This document shows positions 56,039-64,000 of a DNA stretch of 64,000 nucleotides, in pieces; position 1 is the stretch's first letter, and each line of letters begins with the position of its first letter. The stretch spans positions 248,001 to 312,000 of the forward strand of contig OZ244789.1 in NCBI GenBank assembly GCA_965219705.1. The letters are read 5' to 3'. The position numbers and the translations under genes are program-made. This stretch comes from JAJECS01 sp965219705 (GTDB lineage: Bacteria; Chloroflexota; UBA11872). The notes beneath the pieces are model-generated. The model ran no database searches. It was not told where the DNA came from and was given only the letters and a program-made list of their open reading frames with translations.

Positions 56039-58562
56039 GCCGTCGCCGGATACGCGGCGACGCAACGACCAGCCCCCGGGCGAGGATCGTCGCGGCGACC
56101 GTCCGCACGACCCGCCACCGTTGCCGTTGGGCGTGCAGGGGATCGGGCAGCATGGCATTTTGCGGTCCGATGGCGGCCTGGTAGCCGCGGTCGAAGTCCG
56201 GCCGCTCAATCTCGACCTCCTCGCCGAATCGCAAATGGCGGCGGCCGTTGCCGGGCTGGCGCAGCTGCTGGCGAGCCTGCCCGGTCCGATCCAGATCGTC
56301 CTGCGAAACCGCGCGTTCGATCCTGCCGCCCACCTGGCCGACGCCGCCCGCCGCTGGCCGGCGACCTGGGACCACAAGCTCGACCTGCGCCGCCGCCTGC
56401 TGGGCGTGTCGGCCCCCGAGGCCGATGGCGACGCCCGCCGGCCGGCGACCTACGCTCATGCCGTGCGCGCCGCCCACGGCCGCTGGCATATGCGGCAGGT
56501 GCGCTGTTTCGTGGTGCTGACGCACAACCCGCCGGCACGCCGCGGTCCGTGGTGGTCGCCGCGTCCGGCCTCCGACGACGGCCCGCCGAATCCCGGGTCA
56601 CTCGACGCGCGGGTGCGGCTAGTCTGCGAGGGCCTGGCGCGCGCCGGAATGAGCAGTCGACGCCTGGAGGGGCTTGACCTCGTCGACTTGGTCGAAGGGC
56701 TGTTTCGATCGGCGCCGGCGCCCCTGCAGATGTTGCAGGATGCCCTCGAGGCGGCCGGGTCCGGTCCCCAAGCGCGATATCGGGTCGGGGCGCTTCCCGT
56801 GACGCGCTTCGGATTCGATCTTGCCGATCCGTTCCCGGAGTGGATTGCGTGTCACCCGGACCATCTGGTCATTCAGGGCCCCGGCCCGCGGGCCCGGCGG
56901 CTGCGCCTCCTGGCGCTGCGTGGCTACCCGCGGGAAGTCGACGCCGGCTGGCTGCGCTGGTTCGCCACGCTGAAGCACGATCTCGATCTCGCGCTGTTCG
57001 TCACGCCGGTCGATGACCGCACCATACGCCGGCGCCTGTCCAGTGCCGAGCGCGAGCTGCTCAGCGAGGTCGCGCATGGCGACGAAGTGAACCCCGCGGC
57101 CGCCCGCGCCTCGCGCCAGCGGCTGGAAGATCTCGAAGACGTCCACGAGGCCTTCCGGGCCCGGGAACGCTACGTCCGCGCCTCGTTGGTGATCGGCGTC
57201 GCCGCCGACAGCGCCGAGACCCTCGAGCAGGCGACGCTGGACGTGGAGGCCGAGTTGGCGGGACACGGCATGTTGGCCTCCCGCGTCGTCGGCTACCAGC
57301 AGGACGGCCTGCACAGCCTGCTGCCGCTGGCCGAGGACCGCCTGGGCCGCTGTCGTGGACTGACCACCGGCCCGCTGGCGGCGGCGGTTCCGTTTCATGC
57401 GCCGGGTCTGGCGGAGCCCGGTGGCATATTCCTGGGCACGACCGTGGGGCGCGGCCATGGCCATGCTCCGGTCATCATCGATCCCTTCGGAGAGCGCCAC
57501 GAGAATCCCCATCTGGCGGTGTTGGGCCAGAGCGGGGGCGGCAAGAGCCACTGCGCCAAGCAGATCGCGTTCGCGCTGTGGCTCTCGGGCGCCAGGCTTT
57601 CCGTGCTTGATCCTAAGGATGAATACGGTGCCCTGGCTCGGGTCTGCGACGGCCGAGTGCTCAAGCCCGCGATGGCGTCCGCACAGGCCATCAACGTCTG
57701 GGACCTGGCCGGCGTGAGCGACGCCCGGGGCTTCGCGCGGGTGGCGAGCGGCCTGCGCGGCTTCTGGCGGCTGGCCTTGGGAGGTCTCAGCGAGCAGCAG
57801 CACACCATCATCGACAACACCATTGAGCCCACCTTCAGACGCCGCCACATCGAGGCGGCTGATCCGTCGACCTACGGCCGCTCACCGCCCACCACATCCG
57901 ACTTCGTGCGACTGATTGAGGATCGATATGGCCACGACGCCATGTATGGCCAAGCTGCGCGCGATCTTCTCGAGCGGCTGAAACGCTTTACGAGCGGGCA
58001 GTTGGCCGAGCTCTTCAATCGCCCGACCAACGTCGACCTGAGCAACGACTGCACCGTGTTCGCCCTACGCGACCCGCGCGCCGATCAGTCTGAACTCCTG
58101 CCCCTCGTGTACTACGTGATCCTGCTCCACCTCCGGAACTGGATGGACCGGGAGCCCCGGCGGCGCGTCATCGTGGTGGACGAGGCGTGGACGCTGCTCA
58201 GGTCCGAGCAAGGTGCCGACTTCCTCCTTGAGTTGGCCAAAACGGCACGCGCGATGCAGACGATGCTGCTGCTGGTATCGCAGGATGTCTCGGACCTCGT
58301 CGAGGAGCCCAAGGCGCGCGCCATCCTGGCGAACTGCGCCGCGACGCTGCTGTTCCGCCAGCATCCGACGCATGAGCGGGCGTTGCGCGAGGCTTTTGCC
58401 CTGACCAATGAAGAACTCGCCATCCTCGCGCAGGCGCGCCGCGGTCAGGGACTGATGCTCGTTGGCGCCGGCGAGCGGGTGGCGTTGGAGACGCCGGCGT
58501 TCCGGGTGGATGCGGTCGGCGCGCCTCGCCGCACCAATGCCGCGCCAAACGCCGGCGCATAG
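56010..58562 (+). CDS. VirB4/TraC-like conjugation ATPase
   Basis: An ~850-residue cytoplasmic motor that powers type IV secretion. Walker A GQSGGGKS is at about 506-513 and Walker B VIVVDEAW with D724-E725. A later LLLVSQDVSDL block is the sensor Gln motif typical of VirB4. The start is either ATG 56010 or GTG 56025 (GGGGA upstream); both overlap the PrgI-like stop, and the open frame to 55764 is not needed. The ~300 N-terminal residues are variable, as usual in the family. Confidence 0.9.
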   Translation: MVGDFVSTDRPSPDTRRRNDQPPGEDRRGDRPHDPPPLPLGVQGIGQHGILRSDGGLVAAVEVRPLNLDLLAESQMAAAVAGLAQLLASLPGPIQIVLRNRAFDPAAHLADAARRWPATWDHKLDLRRRLLGVSAPEADGDARRPATYAHAVRAAHGRWHMRQVRCFVVLTHNPPARRGPWWSPRPASDDGPPNPGSLDARVRLVCEGLARAGMSSRRLEGLDLVDLVEGLFRSAPAPLQMLQDALEAAGSGPQARYRVGALPVTRFGFDLADPFPEWIACHPDHLVIQGPGPRARRLRLLALRGYPREVDAGWLRWFATLKHDLDLALFVTPVDDRTIRRRLSSAERELLSEVAHGDEVNPAAARASRQRLEDLEDVHEAFRARERYVRASLVIGVAADSAETLEQATLDVEAELAGHGMLASRVVGYQQDGLHSLLPLAEDRLGRCRGLTTGPLAAAVPFHAPGLAEPGGIFLGTTVGRGHGHAPVIIDPFGERHENPHLAVLGQSGGGKSHCAKQIAFALWLSGARLSVLDPKDEYGALARVCDGRVLKPAMASAQAINVWDLAGVSDARGFARVASGLRGFWRLALGGLSEQQHTIIDNTIEPTFRRRHIEAADPSTYGRSPPTTSDFVRLIEDRYGHDAMYGQAARDLLERLKRFTSGQLAELFNRPTNVDLSNDCTVFALRDPRADQSELLPLVYYVILLHLRNWMDREPRRRVIVVDEAWTLLRSEQGADFLLELAKTARAMQTMLLLVSQDVSDLVEEPKARAILANCAATLLFRQHPTHERALREAFALTNEELAILAQARRGQGLMLVGAGERVALETPAFRVDAVGAPRRTNAAPNAGA

Positions 58563-58570
58563 CAGCCGAG

Positions 58571-59833
58571 ATGCGCCGGTGGCTTGTCGCGGCCGCGCTC
58601 GGTCTGGCGACAGCCATCGCCGGAGGCCTCATGGCCCCGGTATTGGCCGACACGCCGGCGCCTGCGGACACGCCTGCGGCTGGCGAGACGGCCCAGTCGG
58701 ACGCGGCCGGCGATATCGCCGATGACCTAACCGAGCCGCTGGCGGACCGCCTGGGTGCGACGCTCCGAGAGACGCTTGCATCGCTGTTTCCGCCGGTGTG
58801 GCGCGATCCCGGATCCGTCGCGGCGACGGCGGGTCTGGGCGCCACCGCTTCGCTGACGCAGGAGCTGCATGCCCCCATGGCCTGGGCCTGGCGCTGGATG
58901 CTGACCGTGCCGGACAGTATCCAGCCGGATCCGGGCGGTGCGATGGACCGGGCGTTTGCCGGCGTGCCGGGCGGCGCAGTCCTCAAGGACTTTTTCGTCC
59001 CGTCGAAGGCCAACCAGGCGCTCCGCGCCATGTGGGAGCGCACGCGCGATCTGGCCCTCAATGCGCGGACCCCGTTGATCTCGCTGGTGGTGGCGATCTT
59101 CGTGGGCTTTGCGCTCTACAAGGTATTCATGGGGGCACCCGTCGATCTGCGCGCCTTCGCCGGACAGACGGTGGTGGCCGTGGGATTTGCCCTGGCGAGC
59201 TACGTCATGGTTGAAGCGATGTTGCAACTCAACAACCTGCTGGTGCAGGCGTTCGTGGCCCTTGGGGGCGATGTCATCGACGGTGACAGCCCACTTGAGC
59301 TCTTCGAGCGCTGGGGCTGGGGCACCGCGGGAACCGGTGGCGTCTTCGCGGGCCTATGGACCAGCCTGTTCCGCACGCTGCTCTACTTGGTTCTCCTGCT
59401 TGAAGTCGTGCTGCTGGCCATGAAGTTTGCGCTGCGGCTGATCTGGATCTGGGTCTTGGTGGTGGCGGCGCCGCTCGTCATGGTGCTCAGCCTGCTGCCG
59501 TTCGCCCGCGGGCTGATGGACGCCTGGGTGAAGCGCGTCGCCCAGGTGGTCTTCGAAAAGGCGGCGATTGTGTTCGGGCTGGTGGTGGTATTCGGGATCA
59601 TCGCGGCGCAACCGCCGAGCTTGCTGTCGATCGCCATGCTGATCGTCAGCCTTGGGGTGGTGCTGCAGTTTCCACGCTGGCTGATGGCCGGCATGTCGCA
59701 GCTGCCGGCAATCACGCCGCAGTCGGTGTGGGGCCGTGGGGTCCACCACTACGTGGCCGTGCGCAACCTGGTCCGCGACGCGCGAACTGTCCGTGGAGTC
59801 GGCACGGCGCCACGACGACCATCTGGCCGCTGA
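58571..59833 (+). CDS. VirB6/TrbL-like polytopic membrane protein
   Basis: A 420-residue protein: signal peptide (cleavage near VLA-DTP), an Ala/Asp-rich exported stretch of ~130 residues and six to seven helices (LISLVVAIFVGFALYKVF, LIWIWVLVVAAPLVMVLSLL and others). This is the layout of VirB6/TrbL channel proteins. It follows virB4 by eight bases and precedes the M23 peptidase gene. Confidence 0.75.
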   Translation: MRRWLVAAALGLATAIAGGLMAPVLADTPAPADTPAAGETAQSDAAGDIADDLTEPLADRLGATLRETLASLFPPVWRDPGSVAATAGLGATASLTQELHAPMAWAWRWMLTVPDSIQPDPGGAMDRAFAGVPGGAVLKDFFVPSKANQALRAMWERTRDLALNARTPLISLVVAIFVGFALYKVFMGAPVDLRAFAGQTVVAVGFALASYVMVEAMLQLNNLLVQAFVALGGDVIDGDSPLELFERWGWGTAGTGGVFAGLWTSLFRTLLYLVLLLEVVLLAMKFALRLIWIWVLVVAAPLVMVLSLLPFARGLMDAWVKRVAQVVFEKAAIVFGLVVVFGIIAAQPPSLLSIAMLIVSLGVVLQFPRWLMAGMSQLPAITPQSVWGRGVHHYVAVRNLVRDARTVRGVGTAPRRPSGR

Positions 59834-59856
59834 CGATGCGGGATTAGGACATCGCG

Positions 59857-60558
59857 ATGGCTGCGCCGTGGCTCGGTGCTGTCGGCCGGCGCCTGCTCCG
59901 TTTCGGGCTGCGCATGGCGGCGCAGGCCATTGCCGCGCGCACGCGCGAGGAGATGCGCGATGTGCATCCCGCGGCTATATGGGTTATTGGCGTAGCTGCG
60001 GTGATGGGCTTGCTGCCTGCGATGACCGCACTCCTAGCCGGGTCGCTGCTCCAAGTTGCGGTGTTTGGACCGCTCTTCGCTGGTGTGGCGGGGATTGACC
60101 GCGGTCCGTCGGGATCGCTGCGGCCGGCGGAATCCGACTCGTTGATCGGCAGCGAGATGCCGCCCGCGGCCTGGGCGTGGCCGGTGGTCGGACGCATGAC
60201 TACGCAATATGGCGGCTGCACGGTCGCCATGTGTCCCCACTGGGGCATCGATATCGCAGCTCCACCCGGCACGTCGGTGCTGGCGGCCGCCGACGGCGTG
60301 GTCGCGGCGATCGGATGGGATCCTGACGGCTACGGCCACTACATCGTCCTGGACCATGGTGGCGGGTCGCAGTCACTCTATGCGCATCTCCAGTCGGCCA
60401 AGTCGAGCGGCTACGTGACGACCCTTGGCATGGCCGTCCGCCGAGGTGATGCTATCGGCGGCTTGGGAAGCTCGGGTGCGTCGACGGGTCCACACCTGCA
60501 CTTCGAGGTGCGGCGGGAAGGAGCTCACATCGATCCGACGCGAATCCTCGGAGCCTAG
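59857..60558 (+). CDS. membrane-anchored M23 (LytM) peptidase
   Basis: A 233-residue cell-wall endopeptidase with one N-terminal membrane helix (about 41-75). The M23 zinc site is complete: H128 and D132 in HWGIDIA, H177 in LYAHL, and H213 and H215 in GPHLHFEV. In conjugation operons such enzymes open the peptidoglycan for the secretion channel, taking the place of VirB1. It is the last gene of the block, directly before the tRNA-Arg fragment. Confidence 0.92.
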   Translation: MAAPWLGAVGRRLLRFGLRMAAQAIAARTREEMRDVHPAAIWVIGVAAVMGLLPAMTALLAGSLLQVAVFGPLFAGVAGIDRGPSGSLRPAESDSLIGSEMPPAAWAWPVVGRMTTQYGGCTVAMCPHWGIDIAAPPGTSVLAAADGVVAAIGWDPDGYGHYIVLDHGGGSQSLYAHLQSAKSSGYVTTLGMAVRRGDAIGGLGSSGASTGPHLHFEVRREGAHIDPTRILGA

Positions 60559-60572
60559 GACGCGGCAGCCAG

Positions 60573-60620
60573 CGGCCTTCTAAGCCGACGGTCGTGGGTT
60601 CGAATCCCGCCGGGGGTGCC
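60573..60620 (+). other. 3' half of tRNA-Arg(TCT): attachment site
   Basis: The sequence has the anticodon loop CTTCTAA (anticodon TCT at 60579-60581), a T arm (gtgggttcgaatcccgc, one G-U-type pair) and an acceptor 3' strand cgggggt followed by GCC. No D arm or 5' acceptor strand is found to the left. The tyrosine recombinase begins about 75 bases to the right. This is the usual make-up of attP, or of a junction between tandem elements. Confidence 0.85.
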
Positions 60621-60694
60621 GCTGACCAAGAGGGGCGAGCGCCCCGAACCTGTTAATCGGGTCTCGGACCGACCGTGCAGGCCGTGCCCAGACG

Positions 60695-61780
60695 GTGCGT
60701 CTCATGCGAAGTGACCAACGGCCTTTATCGAGGCTCGACCCGACCGGCGGCGGACCCGGACCGGACATGGATCGGACGGCGGCTCGCCCGATCGACCTGC
60801 GGATCCCCATCCTGGGCCCCATGCATATGCCGCAGCCGCCGCTCGCCAGCCCACCCCTGGCCGACCTGTGCGACTCCTACCTGCTGCACCTCCAGGCCTC
60901 CCGCCGCAGCTCCGGCACCATTGTGATGTACACGCGCATCCTGGGACGCTTCGGGCGATTCCTGGAGGCGCAGCTGGGGCAAGCACCCACGGGTGACGTG
61001 CTCACCCGCCACGCGGCCCGGGGCTACCTGGTGCACCTGCAGCAGCAACCGCGCTTCGCCGACGTGCCCGAGCGGTGCGGCGGGCGGCTGGCCCCGGCCA
61101 CGCTCAACCAGCACGCGCGCGCCCTCCGCGCCTTCGCCCGCTGGCTGTGGGACGAGGGCTTCACCGCTGAGAACCGGCTGGAGCGGTTGCAGCTGCCCAA
61201 GGTGCCGCTGCCCGAGATCGAACCGCTGACGGCCGCCGAGGTGGAACGGCTGCTGGCGGTGTTCGATCCACGCAAGGTCTACGACCGGCGCACGGCGACG
61301 ATTGTGGGGCTGCTGGTGGACACCGGCATGCGCACAGGGGAGCTCGCGGCCCTGCGCCACGGGGATATCAACCTCCACATCGGCGAGCTGCGGGTGGTGG
61401 GCAAGGGCGAGAAGTCCCGCGTGGTGGTGGCGGGGCGCCGCGCCCTGAGCCTGCTGCGGCGCTATCTGCATCATCGCCCGCCCGGCCTGGGCCGCGCGAG
61501 CGATCGGCTGTTCGTGACGGCCTCGGGTCGGGCGCCGGATCCGGGGCAGATCGGCCATATCGTGCAGCGCCTGCGGCGGCGCAGCGGCATCCCCCGGCTC
61601 TATGCGCACCTGCTGCGACACACCTTCGCGGTGCACTTCCTGCGCAACGGCGGAAACCCGCTGACGCTGCAGCGGCTGTTGGGGCATGCCTCGCTGGCGA
61701 CCACCAACCGCTACGTGACGCTGGCCACGGGCGATCTGGTGGAGGCGCACCGGCGGAGCAGTCCGCTCGACAATCTCTAG
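60695..61780 (+). CDS. tyrosine recombinase / integrase (XerC/D-like)
   Basis: A 361-residue integrase. The N-terminal SAM-like core-binding domain (LADLCDSYLLHLQASRRSSG) and all catalytic residues are present: Arg in DTGMRTGELAAL, Lys in VVGKGEKSR, HLLRHTFA (HxxR), LGHAS and the nucleophile Tyr in TTNRYVTLA. The start is uncertain: GTG 60695, ATG 60704 or ATG 60767; the domain itself begins after the last of these. Position beside the tRNA-Arg fragment indicates it catalyses integration there. Confidence 0.93.
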   Translation: MRLMRSDQRPLSRLDPTGGGPGPDMDRTAARPIDLRIPILGPMHMPQPPLASPPLADLCDSYLLHLQASRRSSGTIVMYTRILGRFGRFLEAQLGQAPTGDVLTRHAARGYLVHLQQQPRFADVPERCGGRLAPATLNQHARALRAFARWLWDEGFTAENRLERLQLPKVPLPEIEPLTAAEVERLLAVFDPRKVYDRRTATIVGLLVDTGMRTGELAALRHGDINLHIGELRVVGKGEKSRVVVAGRRALSLLRRYLHHRPPGLGRASDRLFVTASGRAPDPGQIGHIVQRLRRRSGIPRLYAHLLRHTFAVHFLRNGGNPLTLQRLLGHASLATTNRYVTLATGDLVEAHRRSSPLDNL

Positions 61781-62765
61781 GCGAGATGGTTCGCCGTGCC
61801 GCGGGACTGTCGGGGCGTTTCGCCGGTGCCGCACGGTGCCCATGGACGGCTCTGCAGTTGCGCAGGCCGCTACGCGAACCATTGCGTCCAATGCGAACCG
61901 CGGCGGCGGCGGCGACGTGGCTCCGTTGGCCGTCTGCGCTTCGAGAAGGACTGCGCCGCCCGGTCTGGGTGCGTCGACTTCACCGGAGATACGCATGGCC
62001 CACAATCGTGCGGCCCCAGAGCTCGTAAGAGCGATGCGAGCATCGTGTCGGTCGGCCATCGCCAATCGAGCATCTGATCGGTATTGCGCACACGGCCCCG
62101 ACTGCCGGCTGGCGGGCGCCGCGCCCCGGAGGCGAGGGCTTCGGGGCAGCGTGCCCGTCCGGGCGCGCTGTGGCGACCGTGGGCCGGCCACCCGCAGCGC
62201 CGCGACGCGCCGAGCACGTCGGGTGCCTGAGCGTCCCCATACGCGGTGCAGACCGTTTCTAGATCGGTCGCCGGCCGGCCGTGCAAGCCGGCGCGACCGG
62301 ACGCCGACCGGACATGCACTCGTCCGCCCGGCCGCCGGCACGCATCCTCAGGCCATGGCCTGCGACCCGGCATCCGTTGCTGCACCGCCTGCGGCTTGGC
62401 GCCTCTCGGCTCTCACCAAGAGCGCCACCAGGCCGCGGCGGCCCAGCAGATTCAGGCCGTCAGCCGGCGTCCCGGAGTGTGGGCAACGCGGCCCTCAGCG
62501 GCCATGGCTTCAGCCCTGCGAGTCCAGCGTCGCCCCCGCTATCGTTGCGCCATCCGCTACGCCAGCTGCTACGCCGTGCCGTGCATCTGGCGCGAAACAC
62601 CGTCGCCTCGGAAATCTCGGCTCATCGAAGGCCCTCTCTTGAAGGGCCGGCTAGCCCCAGGACCACGTGGCACCCCAGTTTTTGGGGGTACGCATCGCCG
62701 AACGTTATTCCCTGATCCGTTGCTCCTTCAGATCTCCGAATCCTTGGAATAACCTCAGCTGCCCG
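61781..62765. other. ~1 kb without a recognisable gene
   Basis: Frames of 170-270 codons are open on both strands, but they are mutually overlapping, rich in Arg/Ala/Pro and unlike any family I know. An eight-base inverted pair (gttattcc at 62703-62710, ggaataac at 62746-62753) lies just before the next gene. The region could hold an origin of transfer, which cannot be recognised by eye. Confidence 0.4.
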
Positions 62766-63671
62766 ATGCCCGCCCAGCACCCCATTCCCCGGCAACTTCG
62801 GGTCCTGCGGGTGCTTCGTCTTCACCGCTATCTCTCCGTGGATCACATTGCCGCCCTCGTCTTCTCCACCGCCAGCCGGCGCGCCTGTCAGGCCTGTTGC
62901 ACCAAGCTCCATCGCAAGGGCTACGTTCACCGCTTTGAACTTGCCCGTGGTGGTCTCGGTGGTGGTCGGTCCAGTTACGTCTACGCGCTCGCCCCTGCAG
63001 GCGCTCAGGTGCTCTCCCAAGCTGACGACATCCCGGTCGTGGACATCCCCATCGATCCCGATGCTCCCACCGCCAAATCGGTCTTCGTGCATCACCAGCT
63101 GGCTGCCAATCGCTGTCTCGTGGCCGTGATGCAAGCCTGCAGGCAGAGTCCGGGGACCCACCTTCGCCAGTGGACATCGGACCCCTACAGTCGAGTGCGC
63201 TACCTGCCGGAGGGTGCGAAGTTCTGGCGGAGCATCCATCCCGACGTCATCGTCATGCTGCAGGCGGATGATCGCGAGCACCGGGCCTTCCTGGAGATCG
63301 ACCGGGGGACCCAGCCGCTGAAGCGGTATGCCGCCAAAGTCCGCCGCTACGCCCGCTTTTGGCTCTCCAAGACCTGGCCGTCCGTCTACCCGGTGTTCCC
63401 GGCGCTGCGGGTGGTGAGCCTGTCAGCGACCCGGGCCGAAGCCATCAGGGCGCTCGCGGAGGATGTCGTCGACCAGTTCGATCAGTCGGCCTACGGGCGC
63501 CTCCGGGACGGGCTATACGTTGCGGCGACCTCGGAGGCGGAGCTGGTGGCCGATCCATTCGCGGCCATCTGGCGGCCGGCCTACGGTCCCCGCGACGCCC
63601 GCCACGCGTGGTGCATCGACGGCCCGTCGGCGCCCGCACGCCCAGCCTCAGGCGGCTCTGCGGGCGACTGA
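62766..63671 (+). CDS. replication-relaxation family protein
   Basis: The ATG at 62766 gives a 301-residue protein. A winged-helix N-terminus (RVLRLHRYLSVDHIAALVF, then SRRACQACCTKLHRKGYVHR) is followed by HHQLAANRCLVAVMQAC, PDVIVMLQ and FLEIDRGTQPLKRYAAKVRR. This matches the replication-relaxation family of conjugative plasmids and integrative elements, which may nick or handle DNA at transfer or replication origins. The nuclease-like FLEIDRGT motif is intact. It supports assigning this part of the window to a mobile element. Confidence 0.82.
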   Translation: MPAQHPIPRQLRVLRVLRLHRYLSVDHIAALVFSTASRRACQACCTKLHRKGYVHRFELARGGLGGGRSSYVYALAPAGAQVLSQADDIPVVDIPIDPDAPTAKSVFVHHQLAANRCLVAVMQACRQSPGTHLRQWTSDPYSRVRYLPEGAKFWRSIHPDVIVMLQADDREHRAFLEIDRGTQPLKRYAAKVRRYARFWLSKTWPSVYPVFPALRVVSLSATRAEAIRALAEDVVDQFDQSAYGRLRDGLYVAATSEAELVADPFAAIWRPAYGPRDARHAWCIDGPSAPARPASGGSAGD

Positions 63672-64000
63672 GGCGATTTCACGTCTGGCAGGTACCGCGG
63701 GCTGCCTGCTGGGGCGTATCGAACCCACTTGACCCGCGTGGGGTCCCATGTCGCACCTGGCGGGACCGTGCTGCTAAGGATGGGATCGAGCAGGGCCGCG
63801 GCCCAGGCGTGACCGACAGCCAGCGACTGGGGCAGTCCAAGGTCGGCGGCTTCGTCCCCATAGGGCACGGCCCACCACGGCGGTGGCCCCGGGACCGCCA
63901 ACGGCCAGGTCGGCGAGGCATCCCACGGCCACACCCGCGCCAGCGCCCGACGCACTTGGTGCGCCGTGCAGGGCAGGTGTGGCGCAAACCGGGCGATGGT
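63581..64000 (-). CDS. unidentified protein, cut by right edge
   Basis: The minus-strand frame is open to the window end. It reads like a real protein (RALARVWPWDASPTWPLA, WWAVPYGDEAADLGLP, GHAWAAALLDPIL), followed by a Pro/Ala-rich tail. Its start lies beyond position 64000. Its 3' end overlaps the convergent replication-relaxation gene by about 90 bases. No family was recognised; mobile-element context suggests an accessory function. Confidence 0.55.
   Translation of the reverse strand, partial: TIARFAPHLPCTAHQVRRALARVWPWDASPTWPLAVPGPPPWWAVPYGDEAADLGLPQSLAVGHAWAAALLDPILSSTVPPGATWDPTRVKWVRYAPAGSPRYLPDVKSPQSPAEPPEAGRAGADGPSMHHAWRASRGP

Noticed and set aside
61836..62752. Candidate genes of 130-270 codons on either strand
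   Set aside because: They overlap in several frames, have atypical composition and no credible start or family resemblance.

Overview
This window is GC-rich bacterial DNA, most probably from an uncultured Chloroflexota. That placement is an inference. It rests on gene content: a family of large GT-C-like membrane proteins, MocA/SDR/M81/sugar-dehydrogenase genes packed together, GT-rich start codons, and surface proteins with cadherin or FN3 modules. No rRNA gene or complete tRNA is present to confirm it.

Bases 1-18,100 are read on the minus strand. A Gfo/Idh/MocA oxidoreductase (15320-16579) is followed by six tandem paralogues of a ~940-residue polytopic membrane protein; five are complete and one runs off the left edge. 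Each paralogue is preceded by a decayed copy of the last ~85 bases of the MocA gene, so the array records its own growth by tandem duplication. Upstream lies a secreted PQQ-type sugar dehydrogenase.

Bases 18,197-30,153 are mostly housekeeping and regulatory: an SDR, an M81 (MlrC-like) peptidase, a VapBC pair next to an HsdR fragment between direct repeats, two exported proteins, a DtxR/MntR regulator, groEL with its promoter and terminator, an Rrf2-JAMM-LarE sulfur cluster, a second VapBC pair and a sensor kinase.

Bases 30,300-50,000 are accessory DNA: an IS630 element, an IS481-like transposase relic, an excisionase-like gene and two homologous attachment arms built on the anticodon region of a tRNA-Lys. 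At least two related islands appear to lie in tandem. Each carries a two-component system followed by a secreted FN3 or repeat protein: a NarL/NarX-type pair with an FN3 protein in the first, and a one-piece hybrid kinase with a PhoB-type DNA-binding end, plus a triple-repeat protein and a lipoprotein, in the second. The first island keeps only the tail of the hybrid regulator and the tail of an integrase. An IS481 element and a truncated cadherin-like surface protein follow.

Bases 50,200-64,000 look like an integrative conjugative element. A membrane protein resembling the MAB_1171c family sits beside an ImmA/IrrE protease and an EspR-like XRE regulator, with a divergent LuxR-type regulator and paired operators. 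A six-gene block then encodes a MinD/CpaE-like ATPase, a pilin-like peptide and PrgI, VirB4, VirB6 and M23 proteins, which is a reduced type IV secretion apparatus. Next come the 3' half of a tRNA-Arg(TCT), an intact tyrosine recombinase, about 1 kb without a recognisable gene, a replication-relaxation protein and an unidentified gene cut by the right edge. No coupling protein or classical relaxase is seen.
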